Made by a program: the position numbers and the translations under genes. DNA of 64,000 nucleotides. Source: Xiphydria camelus. Taxonomy: Eukaryota; Arthropoda; Insecta; Hymenoptera; Xiphydriidae. The stretch is from contig OY783200.1 in assembly GCA_963678675.1 (NCBI GenBank), forward strand, positions 13,518,890 through 13,582,889, in the 5' to 3' direction. Below, piece by piece: positions 21,786-33,127 of this stretch (the first letter of the stretch is position 1; every line of letters begins with the position of its first letter). The notes under the pieces are model-generated. The model had not been told where the DNA came from. It made no database searches and saw only the letters and a program-made list of their open reading frames with translations.

Positions 21786-22640
21786 CACTACGCAACAAAA
21801 TTATCGCAACAACTTATTTTACTCTAAAAATTGTCAAACTTCGGAAGCCCGTAGCACAGCGAAAAATCATCGTATCCCTATCTTTTTTTTTAAATTAAAG
21901 CTTAAAATCTCAGCTTTACTATCCCAAAGTTTATTTTTCGATTTAAAGCACCGAGAGATTAAGAGACCTTGAAAATCAAGGTCATCTTTTGAAACTTAAA
22001 AATTTGCAGTTTGCGCATTGACACGGAGTTACAAAATTTTTTTTTCTAATTCTGATCACAGAAAATGAAAGTTCAACTCTTTACCTTTAATTAAAAAAAA
22101 TTTTTACTTTCCGATTTTTCTACGCCATTCTACAGCGTTTTAAATAAAAAAACTGAAAATCCCGGTTTTTCCCCATGTTACGGGGCCCAGGTAACGCGAC
22201 AAATAATCATATTTTTTAAGACAAATGCATGGGCTTTATTGGGGCATCGAAATGCATCGCTTTCATATGAATTTTTTCTCAAAGAACAGATGATGGCCTA
22301 CAAAATTTTTTGATGTTCAGAAGTGAAAATACCGTTCGAACACGAAACTTCCTATAGAACTCGTCCAAGTACACTTGTACAGTAAGTTATAACATACGTG
22401 CAATACCTTTTCGGCGACCTCTAACTTGGCCTCAATGTCCCGATTAACTCGCGATCAACGTCTAACTTGGCCCCAATACCCCGTGTTAACTTACGAACGG
22501 CTTTTATGTAACTTTGCCCCAATGTCCCCATCTCGATACCAAAATCCCTGAAGAAGTAGTCCAGGTATACCTGGACGAAATATACGACCTCCAATAATAA
22601 TTTGGGGAGAGTTTTCAGTTGAACACCACTGGTTGAACAC
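21786..22640. mobile_element. CACTACGC family element, right-truncated copy
   Basis: It starts CACTACGCAACAAAATTATC after TA at 21784-21785 and follows the copy at 52940-54199 for about 830 bases, including taacttggccccaat-type blocks. It diverges at about 22603 and lacks the right TIR arm. It encodes nothing recognisable. Confidence 0.75.
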
Positions 22641-22759
22641 CACTGGACACACAGGTATGCATTTGCTCCGTTCCCAACGGACTCTTGTAGAGCGCGCTTG
22701 CGCGTCAGCACCTAAGCTGAATGAGTGCGAATAGCTTAACAAGTATTGGCTTTTCTATT

Positions 22760-24071
22760 TTGATGTGTAAACATCTATGCTATGGCTCTGCGGTAGGACC
22801 TTCCTGGGAAATTGAGCGTCAGACGTAAGCCATGTAGATGTGACTGCGTCAGTGTGTGTGTGGCGCTACTGCGCATACTATTCGCGCAAGCTGGATTATC
22901 TCAACGGGAAAACATTTTAGGGAAAAAAGTTTAATACAAAACTTTAAGGATTTTCCCTTGGCTACCCAGTGGTCGTATTGGATTTGACCTTGACCGTGAC
23001 CTTTAAGGTAATATCAAATGCCTTCCTAAACCGTTCATCCAATTGCGATGAAACTTTGGGGAATGGTTGGACGCATGCCCGCGAAGGTTTCTGAGTTAGT
23101 AAATCTTATACAGGGTGTTCAAAAAGTACCGGTACGTATGATTATTATGCCTTCCTAAACCATTCATCCGATTGCGACGAAAATTTGGGAAACAGTTGGA
23201 CGCATATCCGCGAAGGTTTGAGTTAGTAAATCTTATACAGGGTGTTCAAAAAGTACCGGTACGGATGATTATTATGCTTTCCTAAACTGTTCATCCGATT
23301 GCGATGAAACTTTGGGGAATGGTTGGACGCATGCCCGCGAAGGTTTCTGAGTTAGTAAATCTTATAAAAGGTGTTCAAAAAGTACCGGTACTGATGATTA
23401 TTATGCCTTCCTAAACTGTTCATCCGATTGCGATGAAAAGTTGGGAAATGGTTGGACGCATGCCCGCGAAGGTTTCTGAGTTAGTAAATCTTATACAGGG
23501 TGTTCAAAAAGTACCGGTACGGATGATTATTATGCCTTCCTAAACCGTTCATCCGATTGCGATGAAAATTTGGGGAACAGTTGGACGCATATCCGCGAAG
23601 GTTTCTGAGTTAGTAAATCTTATACAGGGTGTTCAAAAAGTCGAACTATACTTGACCTAAATTTGACCTCCGCTGACAATAAAGGTAACATGAAAAAAAT
23701 GGTCAAGGACACATTTGAACGTGAAAAAAAAATTAATTTGACCTTGATATAACCTTGAAGGTCATGGTCAAGGTCAAATCCAATATGACCATTGCGTAGC
23801 CCGGGAAAAATACTAAAAGTTTTGTATTAAAAATGTATTTAAACAATGGTGGACGGACAAAATCAATCCACAATCTACCCGTGCGAAGCTGGGACGGGCT
23901 GCTAGTAAGTTATAAATCTAATATAATAATAATAAATATTATATTATAGAAAAAATTAAACTTCTTTATGTCGAACTACGACGTCATATTCCCCAATTAA
24001 ACTCGGACCGCAGATAATTGTAAGATGTTTACACATCCTCCGTGAGTACAACGGTACTCACACCTTTTTTT
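22760..24071. repeat. Unclassified interspersed repeat with internal 129-bp array
   Basis: It begins near GATGTGTAAACATC at 22762 and ends with GATGTTTACACATC followed by a hairpin GTGAGTACAACGGTACTCAC and a T run at about 24071. A second, inverted copy lies at 58814-59614. Copies contain a characteristic cccgtcccggcttcgcacgg-type block near one end. The 14-base inverted termini suggest a DNA element, while the terminal hairpin and T run are reminiscent of Helitron or SINE ends; the class is unresolved. Confidence 0.55.
23016..23640. repeat. 129-bp tandem repeat, about five units
   Basis: The unit runs from tgccttcctaaaccgttc through ttagtaaatcttatacaggg to aaaaagtaccggtacgga. The cagggtgttc word recurs at about 23111, 23238, 23369, 23497 and 23626, giving 127-129-base spacing. 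The related repeat at 58814-59614 has a single unit, so the array expanded in this copy. Confidence 0.85.
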
Positions 24072-24094
24072 ATGTGTATGTTCTCGAAAGTACC

Positions 24095-24325
24095 AAGTGT
24101 ATGAATACTTTTTTCCCCGCCTAATTTGACACTTGCCAAAAGAAATGACATATATTTTGTAGTATACATTTTTTCTTCAATAAAATATATATCATTTGAA
24201 AGAGCTGAAACTTCAAGCTATATTTTGATGCCAGTAGATATTAATTTATTTTAACTATTTGCAAGTGGATCATACTTGAACGATGCCACACCATGGTGTA
24301 TGAATACTTTTTTCCGCTACTGTAT
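24095..24325. mobile_element. Tc1-like end remnants
   Basis: The word gtgtatgaatacttttttcc occurs at about 24096 and again at about 24296 in the same orientation, the second followed by gctactgtata. The reverse complement of the second (tacagtagcgg, then aaaaaagtattcatacac) is the classic Tc1 terminal type. The body between is non-coding. Confidence 0.5.
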
Positions 24326-25759
24326 ATCATTCAAGCTAAAGGAAAATTAAACAAGAAACTACACCTTTCTTGAAATGATACGTAATATTTTCTCCCAGTT
24401 GAAACTGAATCGACTCAAAAAAATTCAACAAAAGTGATTCAAGTCTAAATAGTGAACAAAAATAGGTAGAATTTGACTAACAAAACAGTAGTAACTTAAA
24501 AAACCAATTTTCTGCTTACCTATTTGATTTATAATAAAAAGTTTCAATCTTAACTTTCTTTAAAATGCTATGGTCATTTATTAATAGAAAAAAATAAACC
24601 CCTTATCACATATCGACATGAGAATCAGTTTTTCGCCATTTCTGGAAAATAAGTTTTTTTGAGTTGATACTGTTTTGATCTAGGTGTGCGATATGAATGA
24701 AAGGTTTTTCAATTTTTTTACCGTGTTCCACCAAATTAAACTATTCGACAATTTTTTATATAATAACTGACTAATAGATGATTCCATATGATTTTTTTTG
24801 GTTGGTGTATCTCCGGCGATTGTTATAAATTTTCCATTGCAATAAATATTTTTTTAAATGTACACCTATAAACAGTGCTTTTATGCCGTCAAAAAAATAT
24901 ATAATATACCACTTACGAAGACCTACAATTTCGTTTTTGAACGGCTTTGGTATCTTTTAGTTTCAGAGAAAAAAAATAGTAGCGTTTTAAGGGTTGTTAC
25001 CCCCCAATTTCCCTTGTACGTGAAGTTAGCGGTGTAAAATTGAAGCATTTATTTGAAAAACAACATGTCTATTTTTGCTGAAATTCGACTACACAAAATT
25101 TAGGTAGGTATAAACATAGGTTCCTATATGTTCCACGTCTAGGTAACTCTATATATTTCTATAAAACTGATTTTGTGTTACATATTCTTTATAAAAAAAC
25201 ATTTACCAAAACGAAAAACTTCAACAGGGATAAAGTAGACGGTTTTTCTTAGTTTTCTCAAAACTTCGCTTTTGGACATGTGTTGTTTTTCAAATAAATG
25301 CTTCAATTTGTTGTGGGGGTATTTCGGATAAAAAGCAATAGATAAAAGGTTTAACAAAGTTAATTGGTGCCGGGGTATTTTTCATATGGAAATACGGGGA
25401 GACCCTTTGCTTAGAGTGCAAACGTATTTTTTTCCGTGTACTTGGCACTACATTCGGACATCGGTACTTTTTGAGGGAGGTGGGGCGAAACATGGCGTTT
25501 AATTTTTATCGGGGTTATTATCAACACAATTTGGAGAGGATACATTTCCAAAGGTACTTTTTGGGGATTACTAAGTCGTCTTGCTGAATCAATAATACAC
25601 GATTTGTACGTATATTTAGAAGTTTTCGGGAAGGGAAATAGAATATAAATTATGGTAACATTGGTTTTAATCGCATTAAAGCGTATGTCCGAGGTACTAC
25701 CGCCAATATAAAAGTAAGCGAAAATCTGGAAAGATTAATTTATGTAAGTTCGTTATATA
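24326..25759. repeat. AT-rich intron with an inverted repeat at 25036-25312
   Basis: Arms ttgaagcatttatttgaaaa (25036-25065) and ttttcaaataaatgcttcaa (25288-25310) face each other over 250 bases. At 25437-25530 (ttggcactacattcgg, then gagggaggtggggcgaaaca) is a relative of the ends of the element at 31747-32285. The minus-strand frame at 25290-25493 is not supported as a gene. Confidence 0.5.
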
Positions 25760-26183
25760 CAGGGTGTCCCATTTGAAACAATCCACCTAAATATCTCCTG
25801 AGGGGGGCAAGTTACAGGGAATTTTTTGAGACATAAGTTGTAGGGTTTCGAGGGGGACAATTGATGCATGCATTTTTTTTGAGCTCTCAAGGCCATGCTT
25901 GCAAGCTGCAAGCACAAGGAGCTTTTTTTCAAATGGCAATCGCATTTTTCACCCCAATGAAACTTGTCCGCCTTGATGAGTTGTTTTCAAATACCTCATC
26001 ATTCATGTCAATTCCTTCGATTTTACTCGAAAAATGCGACGAAAATGAGTTCTGGTATCAAACTGAAGATTCAGACTTTCTTAGCATGACCCAGGATACA
26101 CCACATGGAGGTAAAGTCTTCTCGCATCCTTGCGCAAAAAAAAGGAGAAAAAATAGCGCAAACATGGGTGGAGGTTCATGCGC

Positions 26184-26550
26184 TCATGAGTTCATGAGTT
26201 GTACAATGTTCCCACCGTTTACTTGCAAGCACAACTCAATTCGGCGGCGAAAATTTCCAACAACCCTTCGAAGAAGTTGGGGCATAATGCTTGTAATAGC
26301 CTCCCTGATACGTCTTTGTAAGTCTACCGAAGTGGTCGGCCGATTCACGTAAACAACGTCTTTGGCGAAGCCCCACAGGGAGTAATCAAGTGGCGTAAGA
26401 TCCGGTGATCGTGGAGGCCATGGAATGTAAAGACCCCGACCAATCAAAGGATTCGGGAAGGCACCATTCAGATGATTCCTCACAGCTCGAGCGAAATGAG
26501 GTGGAGCGCCATCCTGTTAAAACTACATTCTCTGTCTCGTCTGCAAGTTC
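26184..26550 (-). pseudogene. Tc1/mariner-type transposase, C-terminal half
   Basis: The minus strand gives a frame-shifted QxDGAPPHFARAVRNHLNG (second catalytic Asp) near 26510, then open from 26483: WPPRSPDLTPLDYSLWGF with the third acidic residue, VVYVNRPTTSVDLQRRI, and the terminal RRIELCLQVNGGNI. This pattern is common among insect Tc1/mariner relatives. The N-terminal DNA-binding part is not seen, so the gene is defunct. Confidence 0.8.
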
Positions 26551-26933
26551 ACGTTCTCCATTGAATTGAAACTGTTTCGAATAACAGAATCCTCGAGGTA
26601 ATGGGGAATTCTTTGTTATTGTTTACATTCCATAAGTACGGTTGGTGAATGGATTAGTGGAACAATCATCCACGCCAACATTCATCAAGGGTATGTGAAT
26701 CTTCAGTTTGATATCAGAACTCATTTTCGTCGCATTTTTCGAGTAAAATCGAAGGAATTGACATGAATGATGAGGTATTTGAAAACAACTCATCTCAAGG
26801 CGGACAAGTTTCATTGGGGTGAAAAATGCGATTGCCATTTGAAAAAAAGCTCCTTGTGCTTGCAGCTTGCAAGCATGGCCTTGAAAGCTCAAAAAATGCA
26901 TGCATCAAATGTCCTCCTCGAAACCCTACAATG

Positions 26934-27332
26934 GGCATGTTCACGATTTTTTTTGCTCATTCGTTAATACTTTTTCTGCTTATTAATAAGATGTGTTTGT
27001 TTTTTTTTCTGAGCACTAATTTCTTTTTTTTTAATGTTTAAAGTTTGACTTCGACTCAAACGAAATCCTTAGTGACGTCACTAAAGCCATTGGCAAGGGC
27101 CCAAACCCGGGTTTGTGAATGGTGGAGAATCTGTTGCCCGACTCTGATTGGTCAGTTAAAATGGCGGTGAAAGTGCGACACTTTAAAACGAATGCCTTTA
27201 TTAACATCTCAAAAATAATGGAAAAACATTTTTTTAATGACCCATTTTTTACCTACATTACTTTAATACCCTAATCTTCCGATTCATGCACTTTAAACAG
27301 TTGTACAAAAAGTTGTGAACATGCCCATTTAT
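26934..27332. mobile_element. MITE inside the right TIR arm, GGGCATGTTCAC ends
   Basis: The left arm of the host transposon reads contiguously across this point, whereas the right arm has about 390 extra bases bounded by GGGCATGTTCACGA and TTGTGAACATGCCC. It contains a GC-richer block with a CRE-like tgacgtca at about 27073. No coding. Confidence 0.65.
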
Positions 27333-27445
27333 GTCTCTAAAAATTTCCTGTCACTTGCCCCCCTCAGGAGATATTTAGGTGGATTGTTTCAAATGGGACA
27401 CCCTGTATATATATACTATATCTCGAGTATTTCGTATGTTTTCAG

Positions 27446-27509
27446 GTTAGACTTGGACGCGTGTAAAAACAGAGTTAGAAAGGCAAGAAGTATGTTGGGC
27501 CAACAGAGC
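27446..27509 (+). CDS. EndoB: endophilin-B, internal exon (BAR domain)
   Basis: Acceptor tatgttttcag precedes and donor GTAAGT follows. It enters in phase 2, completing an Arg codon with the exon at 6200-6362, and leaves in phase 0. It encodes LDLDACKNRVRKARSMLGQQ plus S, the start of the third BAR helix that follows ETKR in endophilin-B proteins. The preceding intron is about 21 kb, nearly all transposons. Confidence 0.92.
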
Positions 27510-27616
27510 GTAAGTTCCTTCTCTTGTTATTTACTTGAACTAACTAATTAATAATGTATCTATTGCTTCTATTTATTGTGTGCTTTGTACCGTTTCTTGT
27601 TGCATTGCGAATACAG

Positions 27617-27652
27617 GATTCCGGTGTTTCTCCTGAAGTACTGCTCGATCAG
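27617..27652 (+). CDS. EndoB: endophilin-B, 36-nt in-frame cassette exon
   Basis: Acceptor gcgaatacag and donor GTATTA enclose 36 bases in phase 0-0 that read DSGVSPEVLLDQ with no stop. It lies 107 bases after the previous exon. In most endophilin-B proteins the residues after LGQQS go straight into an AERDLR/EQELRI-type helix, so this looks like an optional insert. Vertebrate SH3GLB1 is known to have alternatively spliced inserts at a comparable place in its BAR domain. The exon that should follow is not found in the remaining 36 kb. Confidence 0.65.
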
Positions 27653-28054
27653 GTATTAATACGCATTTCTGCGAAGGCTTTTGCGAAGAGTCTGTTGATC
27701 TTAAAATTTGCGCACGAGTAAATAATATTAATACAACCGGAATGATAAGTTTTATATATAAGTATATTGACGTAGTTCATGCCTGCTTTCGAAACAGATC
27801 CTTGGACACTTGGTATATATTCTGGAAAGACAGTTATTATATATTTATTTATTTATATAGGGCAGCTCTTTAATCCGATATTGAACGATTAATATCAAGC
27901 AGTAGACAGATTTATAAGATAAGTAAAAATGAAGACAACAGAACTGAAATTTATCGAAAACTAAGGGATGTGTTAGTTTTTATAACTATTCTGTAATTTG
28001 CTTTGTTATAATTTAATCTCTCAAATATGTATCACTCGTGGAAATGAGGTTGTA
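27653..28054. other. Intron sequence, no gene seen
   Basis: AT-rich intron after the cassette exon; no element end or frame recognised. Confidence 0.5.
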
Positions 28055-28261
28055 TAGAGGATGTATCATTTTAATCTCTCTCTCTCGCTCCAGGCTAATA
28101 TCTTGAAAACTAGACTAGATACAAACAATTTTTAATACAAAAGTTTAATAGCTTTAGGGGGAAAGGTTATTGTAAAATCCATTCAAACACAGATGGTACC
28201 ACATTCGAGAAATTTGCAGGAACATCATTTTTTCAAATGGAACTTGATATTTCTATTCATA

Positions 28262-28795
28262 CTAACAAGGAAATCGTCCCAGGTGTACCTCGTCGATTTC
28301 GTTCATTCTGATATATGTTATTTTACATCAAAATCTAAGAGATACGTTTTTTTTTATCTGCGGAAAAACATTTCTAGGGGGTGAAATTAACCCTCAAATT
28401 TGACAGCTCCTAGGAATGATTGCTGGTTTTCACATACTTGCAATTGATCTTTTGGAATGAAACCAAGTGGATAATAATCTACATAAAAAATGATGAAAAA
28501 TGCAATTTATTAGATTTCGTGAGGGTAATTAATTAAAAAATTATCCTCACAAAATATAATAAATTGCATAAACTACATATACTTGGTTTCATTTCAAAAG
28601 ATCAATTATGAAAGAAAACCAGCCATCACTCCTAGGAGCTGTCAATTTTGAGGATTAATTTCATCCCCTAGAAATGTTTTTCCGCAGATAAAAAAAGTAC
28701 GTATCTCTTAGATTTTGATGTAGAATAACATATACCTACGTATATAAGAATGAACGAAATAGGCGGGGTACACCTGGGGCGGTTTCCTTGTAAGT
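28262..28795. repeat. 534-bp imperfect palindrome
   Basis: Centre near 28525. The left part (caggtgtacctcg, and acatcaaaatctaagagata) is mirrored at the right (tatctcttagattttgatgt, and ggggtacacctg). Long stems make it a foldback MITE. No target duplication was resolved. Confidence 0.65.
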
Positions 28796-28799
28796 CATA

Positions 28800-29280
28800 G
28801 AGCTCATCAAGATGAATAAAAAAAGTATAAGGTGAAATGCCCATCGTTGAACCGTCTGTGAGACATTCCCGCTCAAAATATGAGTATTACTTACGCCGTA
28901 TGTGACTAAATATGTTCCTCTCGGATTTATTGTTGCTTGCATGCAACGTATTTTACTGCTGTACCGACTTTATGAGAAGTGCTGCAGCTATGTCGACGGT
29001 GATTAAAATAACAATAATTAATCCTAATTATTTATTTACCTTGTTTACTAACAAAATACGTATCAATTATTATTATTTTAATTTCTTCAACATAAATGCA
29101 GCATTTCTCACCTAGTCAGTACAAGGGTAAGCTACGTTGCAAGCAACCGACAATAAATTCAGGGAAGAAAGTTACATGCAGCGTAACAAACACTTGTACT
29201 TCGAGCGGGAATAGTTCACAGACGGTTCAACGGATGGGCATTTCACCTTATACCTTTCTTATTCATCTTGATAAGCTCTT
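28800..29280. repeat. 480-bp inverted repeat
   Basis: The left end gctcatcaagatgaataaaa and gggcatttcacc-type sequence (as its inverse, ggtgaaatgccc at about 28830) are mirrored at 29233-29280 (gggcatttcaccttatac, then ttcatcttgataagct). A cognate of this end (cagatgggtatttcac) occurs at about 5995. Non-coding MITE-like element. Confidence 0.6.
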
Positions 29281-29282
29281 AA

Positions 29283-29437
29283 GGGCCGGTTGTATAAACG
29301 CGGTGAACTGTAGTTCAGCTTGAACTGTGGATCCAGCGTTGTTTTGGTATATTTTGTGTCACACAAAATATACCAAAACGACGCTCGATCCACAGTTCAA
29401 GCCGAACTACGGTTCATCGCGTTTATACAACCGGCCC
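29283..29437. mobile_element. 155-bp near-perfect palindrome, GGGCCGG ends
   Basis: It starts GGGCCGGTTGTATAAACGCG and ends CGCGTTTATACAACCGGCCC; the centre is tattttgtgtcacacaaaat. It is flanked on both sides by TTAA (29279-29282 and 29438-29441). The ends match the family at 20578-20703, where the duplication is TTA. Its right TTAA is shared with the next MITE. Confidence 0.75.
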
Positions 29438-29441
29438 TTAA

Positions 29442-30112
29442 AGTAGTATGGTCACGAATCGATTTCCAAGATTTAAATATGAAATAATTATGTATGCAAG
29501 CTAATATCAATAGAAACCTCCTGGTGCAATTTGGGGTAGATTGACCGTTTAGTATGTCTGATAAAAATTAATTACCGAGTAGAAAATAACCCAGAGTCTT
29601 ATGGGCAAGACACGTTTCTTGGGGTTTGTATGTAAAATCCAAGATTAAAATATAAAAAATATACCAAAAAACGGGGAAAAAGAAACAAAAATTTACACCC
29701 ATTGATGAAAATTATTGACCGTTTGATACTTTAGTTATAACTAATTTCTGCTTCTCGGTGTTCGGAAATAGCGCGTCGAATAGATGCGGCAACGTCGTGT
29801 CAGTGGAGTGGGTTCAAGCGTGCATTTCAGATCTTGTTTTCCCCACGATACACTCAAACGTTTGAGTGTGCCGTGGTTTTCTCTACTGGGCCACGAGCCC
29901 ATTGATAATATGCGTTGCCACACATAAAAAGACGCTAGTCAAAGGAGGCACATTATTTGAATAATAAGTGAAAAATAATCAAAATAATCGACTAATTCTT
30001 ATGGTCATAAATTTTATAATTCACAAAGAGAATTTTCAATTATAAATCATAGTTTTTTAACGACTTTTTTTACGGACACTCAACGATCACTTTGGAGAGT
30101 GACCATACTACT
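29442..30112. mobile_element. TTAA MITE, copy A
   Basis: It starts AGTAGTATGGTCACGAATC and ends GAGTGACCATACTACT, flanked by TTAA at 29438-29441 and 30113-30116. A second copy is at 44093-44744, about 90% or more alike by eye. No coding. The TTAA target indicates mobilisation by a piggyBac- or Kolobok-type transposase. Confidence 0.8.
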
Positions 30113-30313
30113 TTAATGTAGTATGAAAAAGATATGAAGTTACATTTGGAAGAATCATGTTCATGTGAATTTCTCGAAAATGGCGCCACCTGTGTTCGTA
30201 TGGATTTTACAATAATTTTTCCCCCTCAAAACTATGAAACTCGTATTAAAAAAATTTTTGTGTGATTTACTTTTCGAGATATTAGCCTGGGGAGATTAAA
30301 GTGACACACCCTG

Positions 30314-31418
30314 TATGAAAAGCAGTGTATGCACAGAAGTTCGTGTTTTCACAATTAAATAACTGTTGTATTCTAATGGTTAAATTTTGTTCTATTTATG
30401 AGATCGATTTTATTGGATCAAACTTTTGAGATCGATATGCTACTTTAATCATAACTGTATAGTTATAAGGTACACAGGGGTTTCATAATTCGGTAAATTT
30501 CAAGTTGTCGAATTCAAAATCGAAGAAGAGACACATTACTGCGTTCCATTGTCAGTGTATAATGCTATTGTCAAAATGGTTAACAAAATATATCGGGGAC
30601 ATTATTATTGGTAGGTATAGGTATTCATAGGGTTATTTCATATCAAATCGGATAATTTTTGGACTAATTTGGATTTGGCTCAAGTTCGTGTATATTTTAG
30701 TCATCGATGATATTGAAGAGCATCTTGAAGATATTTTCCAAATTTTTAAAATTAATTAATTTACAGCCTCTTTAAAAATCATGCATCGTTTTTCTTTAAT
30801 AAATTATAACTTCTAAACCGCTAGTCCGATAAATTTGAAATTTCAAAAACTTATATTGAAAAGACTACTGTCTAATAAAAATTACGTTACCGAGAAAAAA
30901 ATGTTAATCTTTTTATTTACAATATTGTTATAAACAAATGCAGTCTTAATAGCAAGGCAAAATAAAAAATCTGAAAAATGGAGAATACGATCTTCTTTAT
31001 GGACGAATTTTTAGAAAAGGTGAAACTTTAAAATTAGTTGCATGAAAACTATATAAATTTAACACGACATCGAATCGAGCCGCTCCGACCATGCTTTACT
31101 CGACGCCAGAAGACTGGACTTCCTATTGTTAGAGTACCTATATATTAATGTAAAGTCTTAGTCAGTGAATAATGGTAACATTTCTGTATTGAATAGTCGT
31201 ATAAGTATATTACCGTGTTCGGCTTTTGCAAAGGTACACATTTCTTAGTTACTCAGTCACTGTTTGTAAGTGCTGTAGTACAGACGAAATTTGTATACAC
31301 GTAGTAATTTTTAGAGTTAAGAAGTATGATGGCGAAATGTTGCGAATAAGCTATTGTAATCCTTTCAAGGTTCAAAGTCATAACAAATACATATAAAAAT
31401 GTTCGTATAACGGAATCC
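30314..31418. other. Intron sequence, no gene seen
   Basis: AT-rich with no pairing ends or reading frames I can support. Confidence 0.5.
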
Positions 31419-31805
31419 TTGCAAAGAAGATATCCAAAGCTCGAGGTGGGGGAATACATTTGCGGTAGTTATCGTTTAAAGTGTAATCATTTGCGTAAAA
31501 CTTCACGAATTTCGAATACACTTGCTGTCGAAGAGCAAATTGACTCGTCAAATATTCTGATTCTGAAATTTCTAACGGTATCTATTGTGCCATTAGAAGT
31601 TTCAGACAATAACTTTGATTCGGATGAAAGCATGGTGGAAGATGCAATTGATTCCGTGGAGTATTTTGACAAATCCATGATTACCGAGTTACTGAATGAT
31701 ATATTCGGTATCTTGAATCAATCGCCAACAATTCGAATTCACTTGTTGTCCCGTGGAAACTTTTCCACGCCATGTATTGCCTCCCTTAAAAAAATACTTA
31801 TCTAA
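31419..31805 (+). pseudogene. Unrecognised acidic reading frame, cut by a repeat
   Basis: 129 codons are open from ATG 31419. The start MQRRYPKLEVGEYICGSYR contains a possible cysteine pair region, followed by an acidic stretch (SDNNFDSDESMVEDAIDSVE). The last ~20 residues come from the end of the repeat at 31747-32285, so the true gene continued elsewhere. It may be the N-terminal part of a transposon protein; I do not recognise the family. Confidence 0.3.
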
Positions 31806-32285
31806 AAAAAGTATCGATATCCGAATGTAGTGCCAAGTACAGTCTGTGTCAGAAGAACGTGTACGCGATTTTTTTTAAAGTACACAAGAGATATCTCTGT
31901 CTTTCTTTCGGGATGCGATTGTACCGTCAGACGGCTACGGCACAAACACCGATTCATTTTAGTATCGCTCGAGACCTCGAAGTGGAAGAGTAAATGAGTG
32001 CCAAGTGCGCGAAGCGTTTTGAGGCAGTCTTCCTTTGCAAACATCCAAAAGGACCTAAATTATCGTTTTCAGCGGCTTCGAAAGCAATTAAAAAGTCAAA
32101 AAGTTTCATTGCAAAGTGGGTCGAGTGGTTTGAGGTGTATAAAAATGTCGATGACTACGATGAAGCGAGCAACCACAGAAAAGCACTAGTTACTTGGCAC
32201 TACATTTAGATATCAATACCTTTTTAAGTAAAACATTTTTTTAAGGGAGGCAAAACATATGGCGTGCATTTTTTGTTGGGGTTTT
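31747..32285. mobile_element. Tc1-like element remnant with ~100-bp TIRs
   Basis: The left 31747-31852 (gccatgtattgcctccc, then gaatgtagtgccaagta) is mirrored at 32190-32285 (tacttggcactacattt, then gggaggcaaaacatatggc). The spacer encodes a transposase HTH on the + strand. The same end type is seen at 25437-25530. Confidence 0.6.
31994..32180 (+). pseudogene. Tc1-type transposase N-terminal HTH fragment
   Basis: From ATG 31994 the frame reads RFEAVFLCKHPKGPKLSF, then SKSFIAKWVEWFEVYKNVDD. This is the paired-like HTH that heads many Tc1-related transposases. It then runs into the right terminal repeat, and the catalytic domain is deleted. Confidence 0.6.
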
Positions 32286-32289
32286 TTTA

Positions 32290-33127
32290 GACAAGATTTT
32301 TAGTAGATTACTTTAACTAAACAACTAATGTGCCTTCAGTACATTTTTAAGAACGAGTGTCTCTGCATTTGGTACAATTTTTCCAGTAATTATGTAATGC
32401 ATGGGAACAGCAAAAATTTTATTTCTAATTGCAATAAATTTTACTAGCAACAACAATTTTATGCTACTATTTCTTTTGTCGTAACAGTTACATCTTTTTT
32501 GCTGTTTCCGTAAACGAGTTTGTTCATCTAGCAAATATTTTTACTAAAATGGACTTAGTTACGCCTTGTGGATGGATTTCACTGAACCTGTAAATCATAT
32601 TTGTTGTTGCTGTAATTAATGTCATTGCGGTAGCAAGATTTTTTTAACAGTTATATAATTTGTTGAAATAGCAAACATTTGATCCTCGGGTGTAATCACT
32701 TTTAGTAGCAATCGCAATTTTATGTAACTGTTTTATTTTCGTTGAATCAGCTATATTTTTCTGTTATTTGTGCCAATTTATTTGCCGATACAACAAATAT
32801 ATTAACTACAATAAATTTTGCTAAAATTACAGCTACATTTGCTACAATTACTAAAATACTTGCTGTCATAACACTTATTTTTAATCACAATAAAAATTTG
32901 TTAACTTTGTTAGGAGTGCAAAACTATTTTTTTTCTGTATACTTGAATACGAATTACAAGTCGATTCCAATAGTATTCGACAAACGTTGATTTCCATCAT
33001 TCGAGTTCATATTTCAAAGTCTCGTATGTTTCTATGTCAAACTCCATATCTCCCAATATCTACGATAACTCCTACCTAGTTTTTTTTTTACTGTAAGAAA
33101 TTGTCAAGAATGTTCGTAAAAGCTTAC
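32290..33127. other. Low-complexity AT-rich region with degenerate short repeats
   Basis: Between 32380 and 32910 the words agcaa, caacaa, attttatg and actgtt recur every 20-60 bases in both orientations, as in a strongly decayed satellite. No gene is supported. Confidence 0.4.

Larger units (their letters stand above)
25760..27405 (-). mobile_element. Tc1/mariner-superfamily transposon with long TIRs
   Basis: It starts CAGGGTGTCCCATTTG and ends CAAATGGGACACCCTG, flanked by TA at 25758-25759 and 27406-27407. Arms of about 310 bases reach 26075 and resume from about 26695, including tttttcgagtaaaatcgaag-type sequence. The right arm carries the MITE at 26934-27332. A transposase remnant lies between the arms on the minus strand. 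Its right end is only 40 bases from an EndoB exon. Confidence 0.75.
28055..30313. mobile_element. Long-TIR element with TA target, filled with nested palindromes
   Basis: The left arm 28055-28262 (ending near cttgatatttctattcatac) is mirrored by 30120-30313, which ends gattaaagtgacacaccctg before TA. Left end TAGAGGATGTATCATTTT corresponds to a decayed CAGGGTGTGTCAC. Between the arms are two palindromes (28262-28795 and 28800-29280), a GGGCCGG palindrome and a TTAA MITE. No transposase was seen. Confidence 0.6.

Noticed and set aside
23016..23640. CRISPR-like array
   Set aside because: Units are 129 bp with no distinct spacers, in an insect genome; it is a tandem repeat.
22760..24071. Helitron
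   Set aside because: There is a terminal hairpin, but the 5' TC and 3' CTRR signatures are not seen, and 14-base inverted ends are present.
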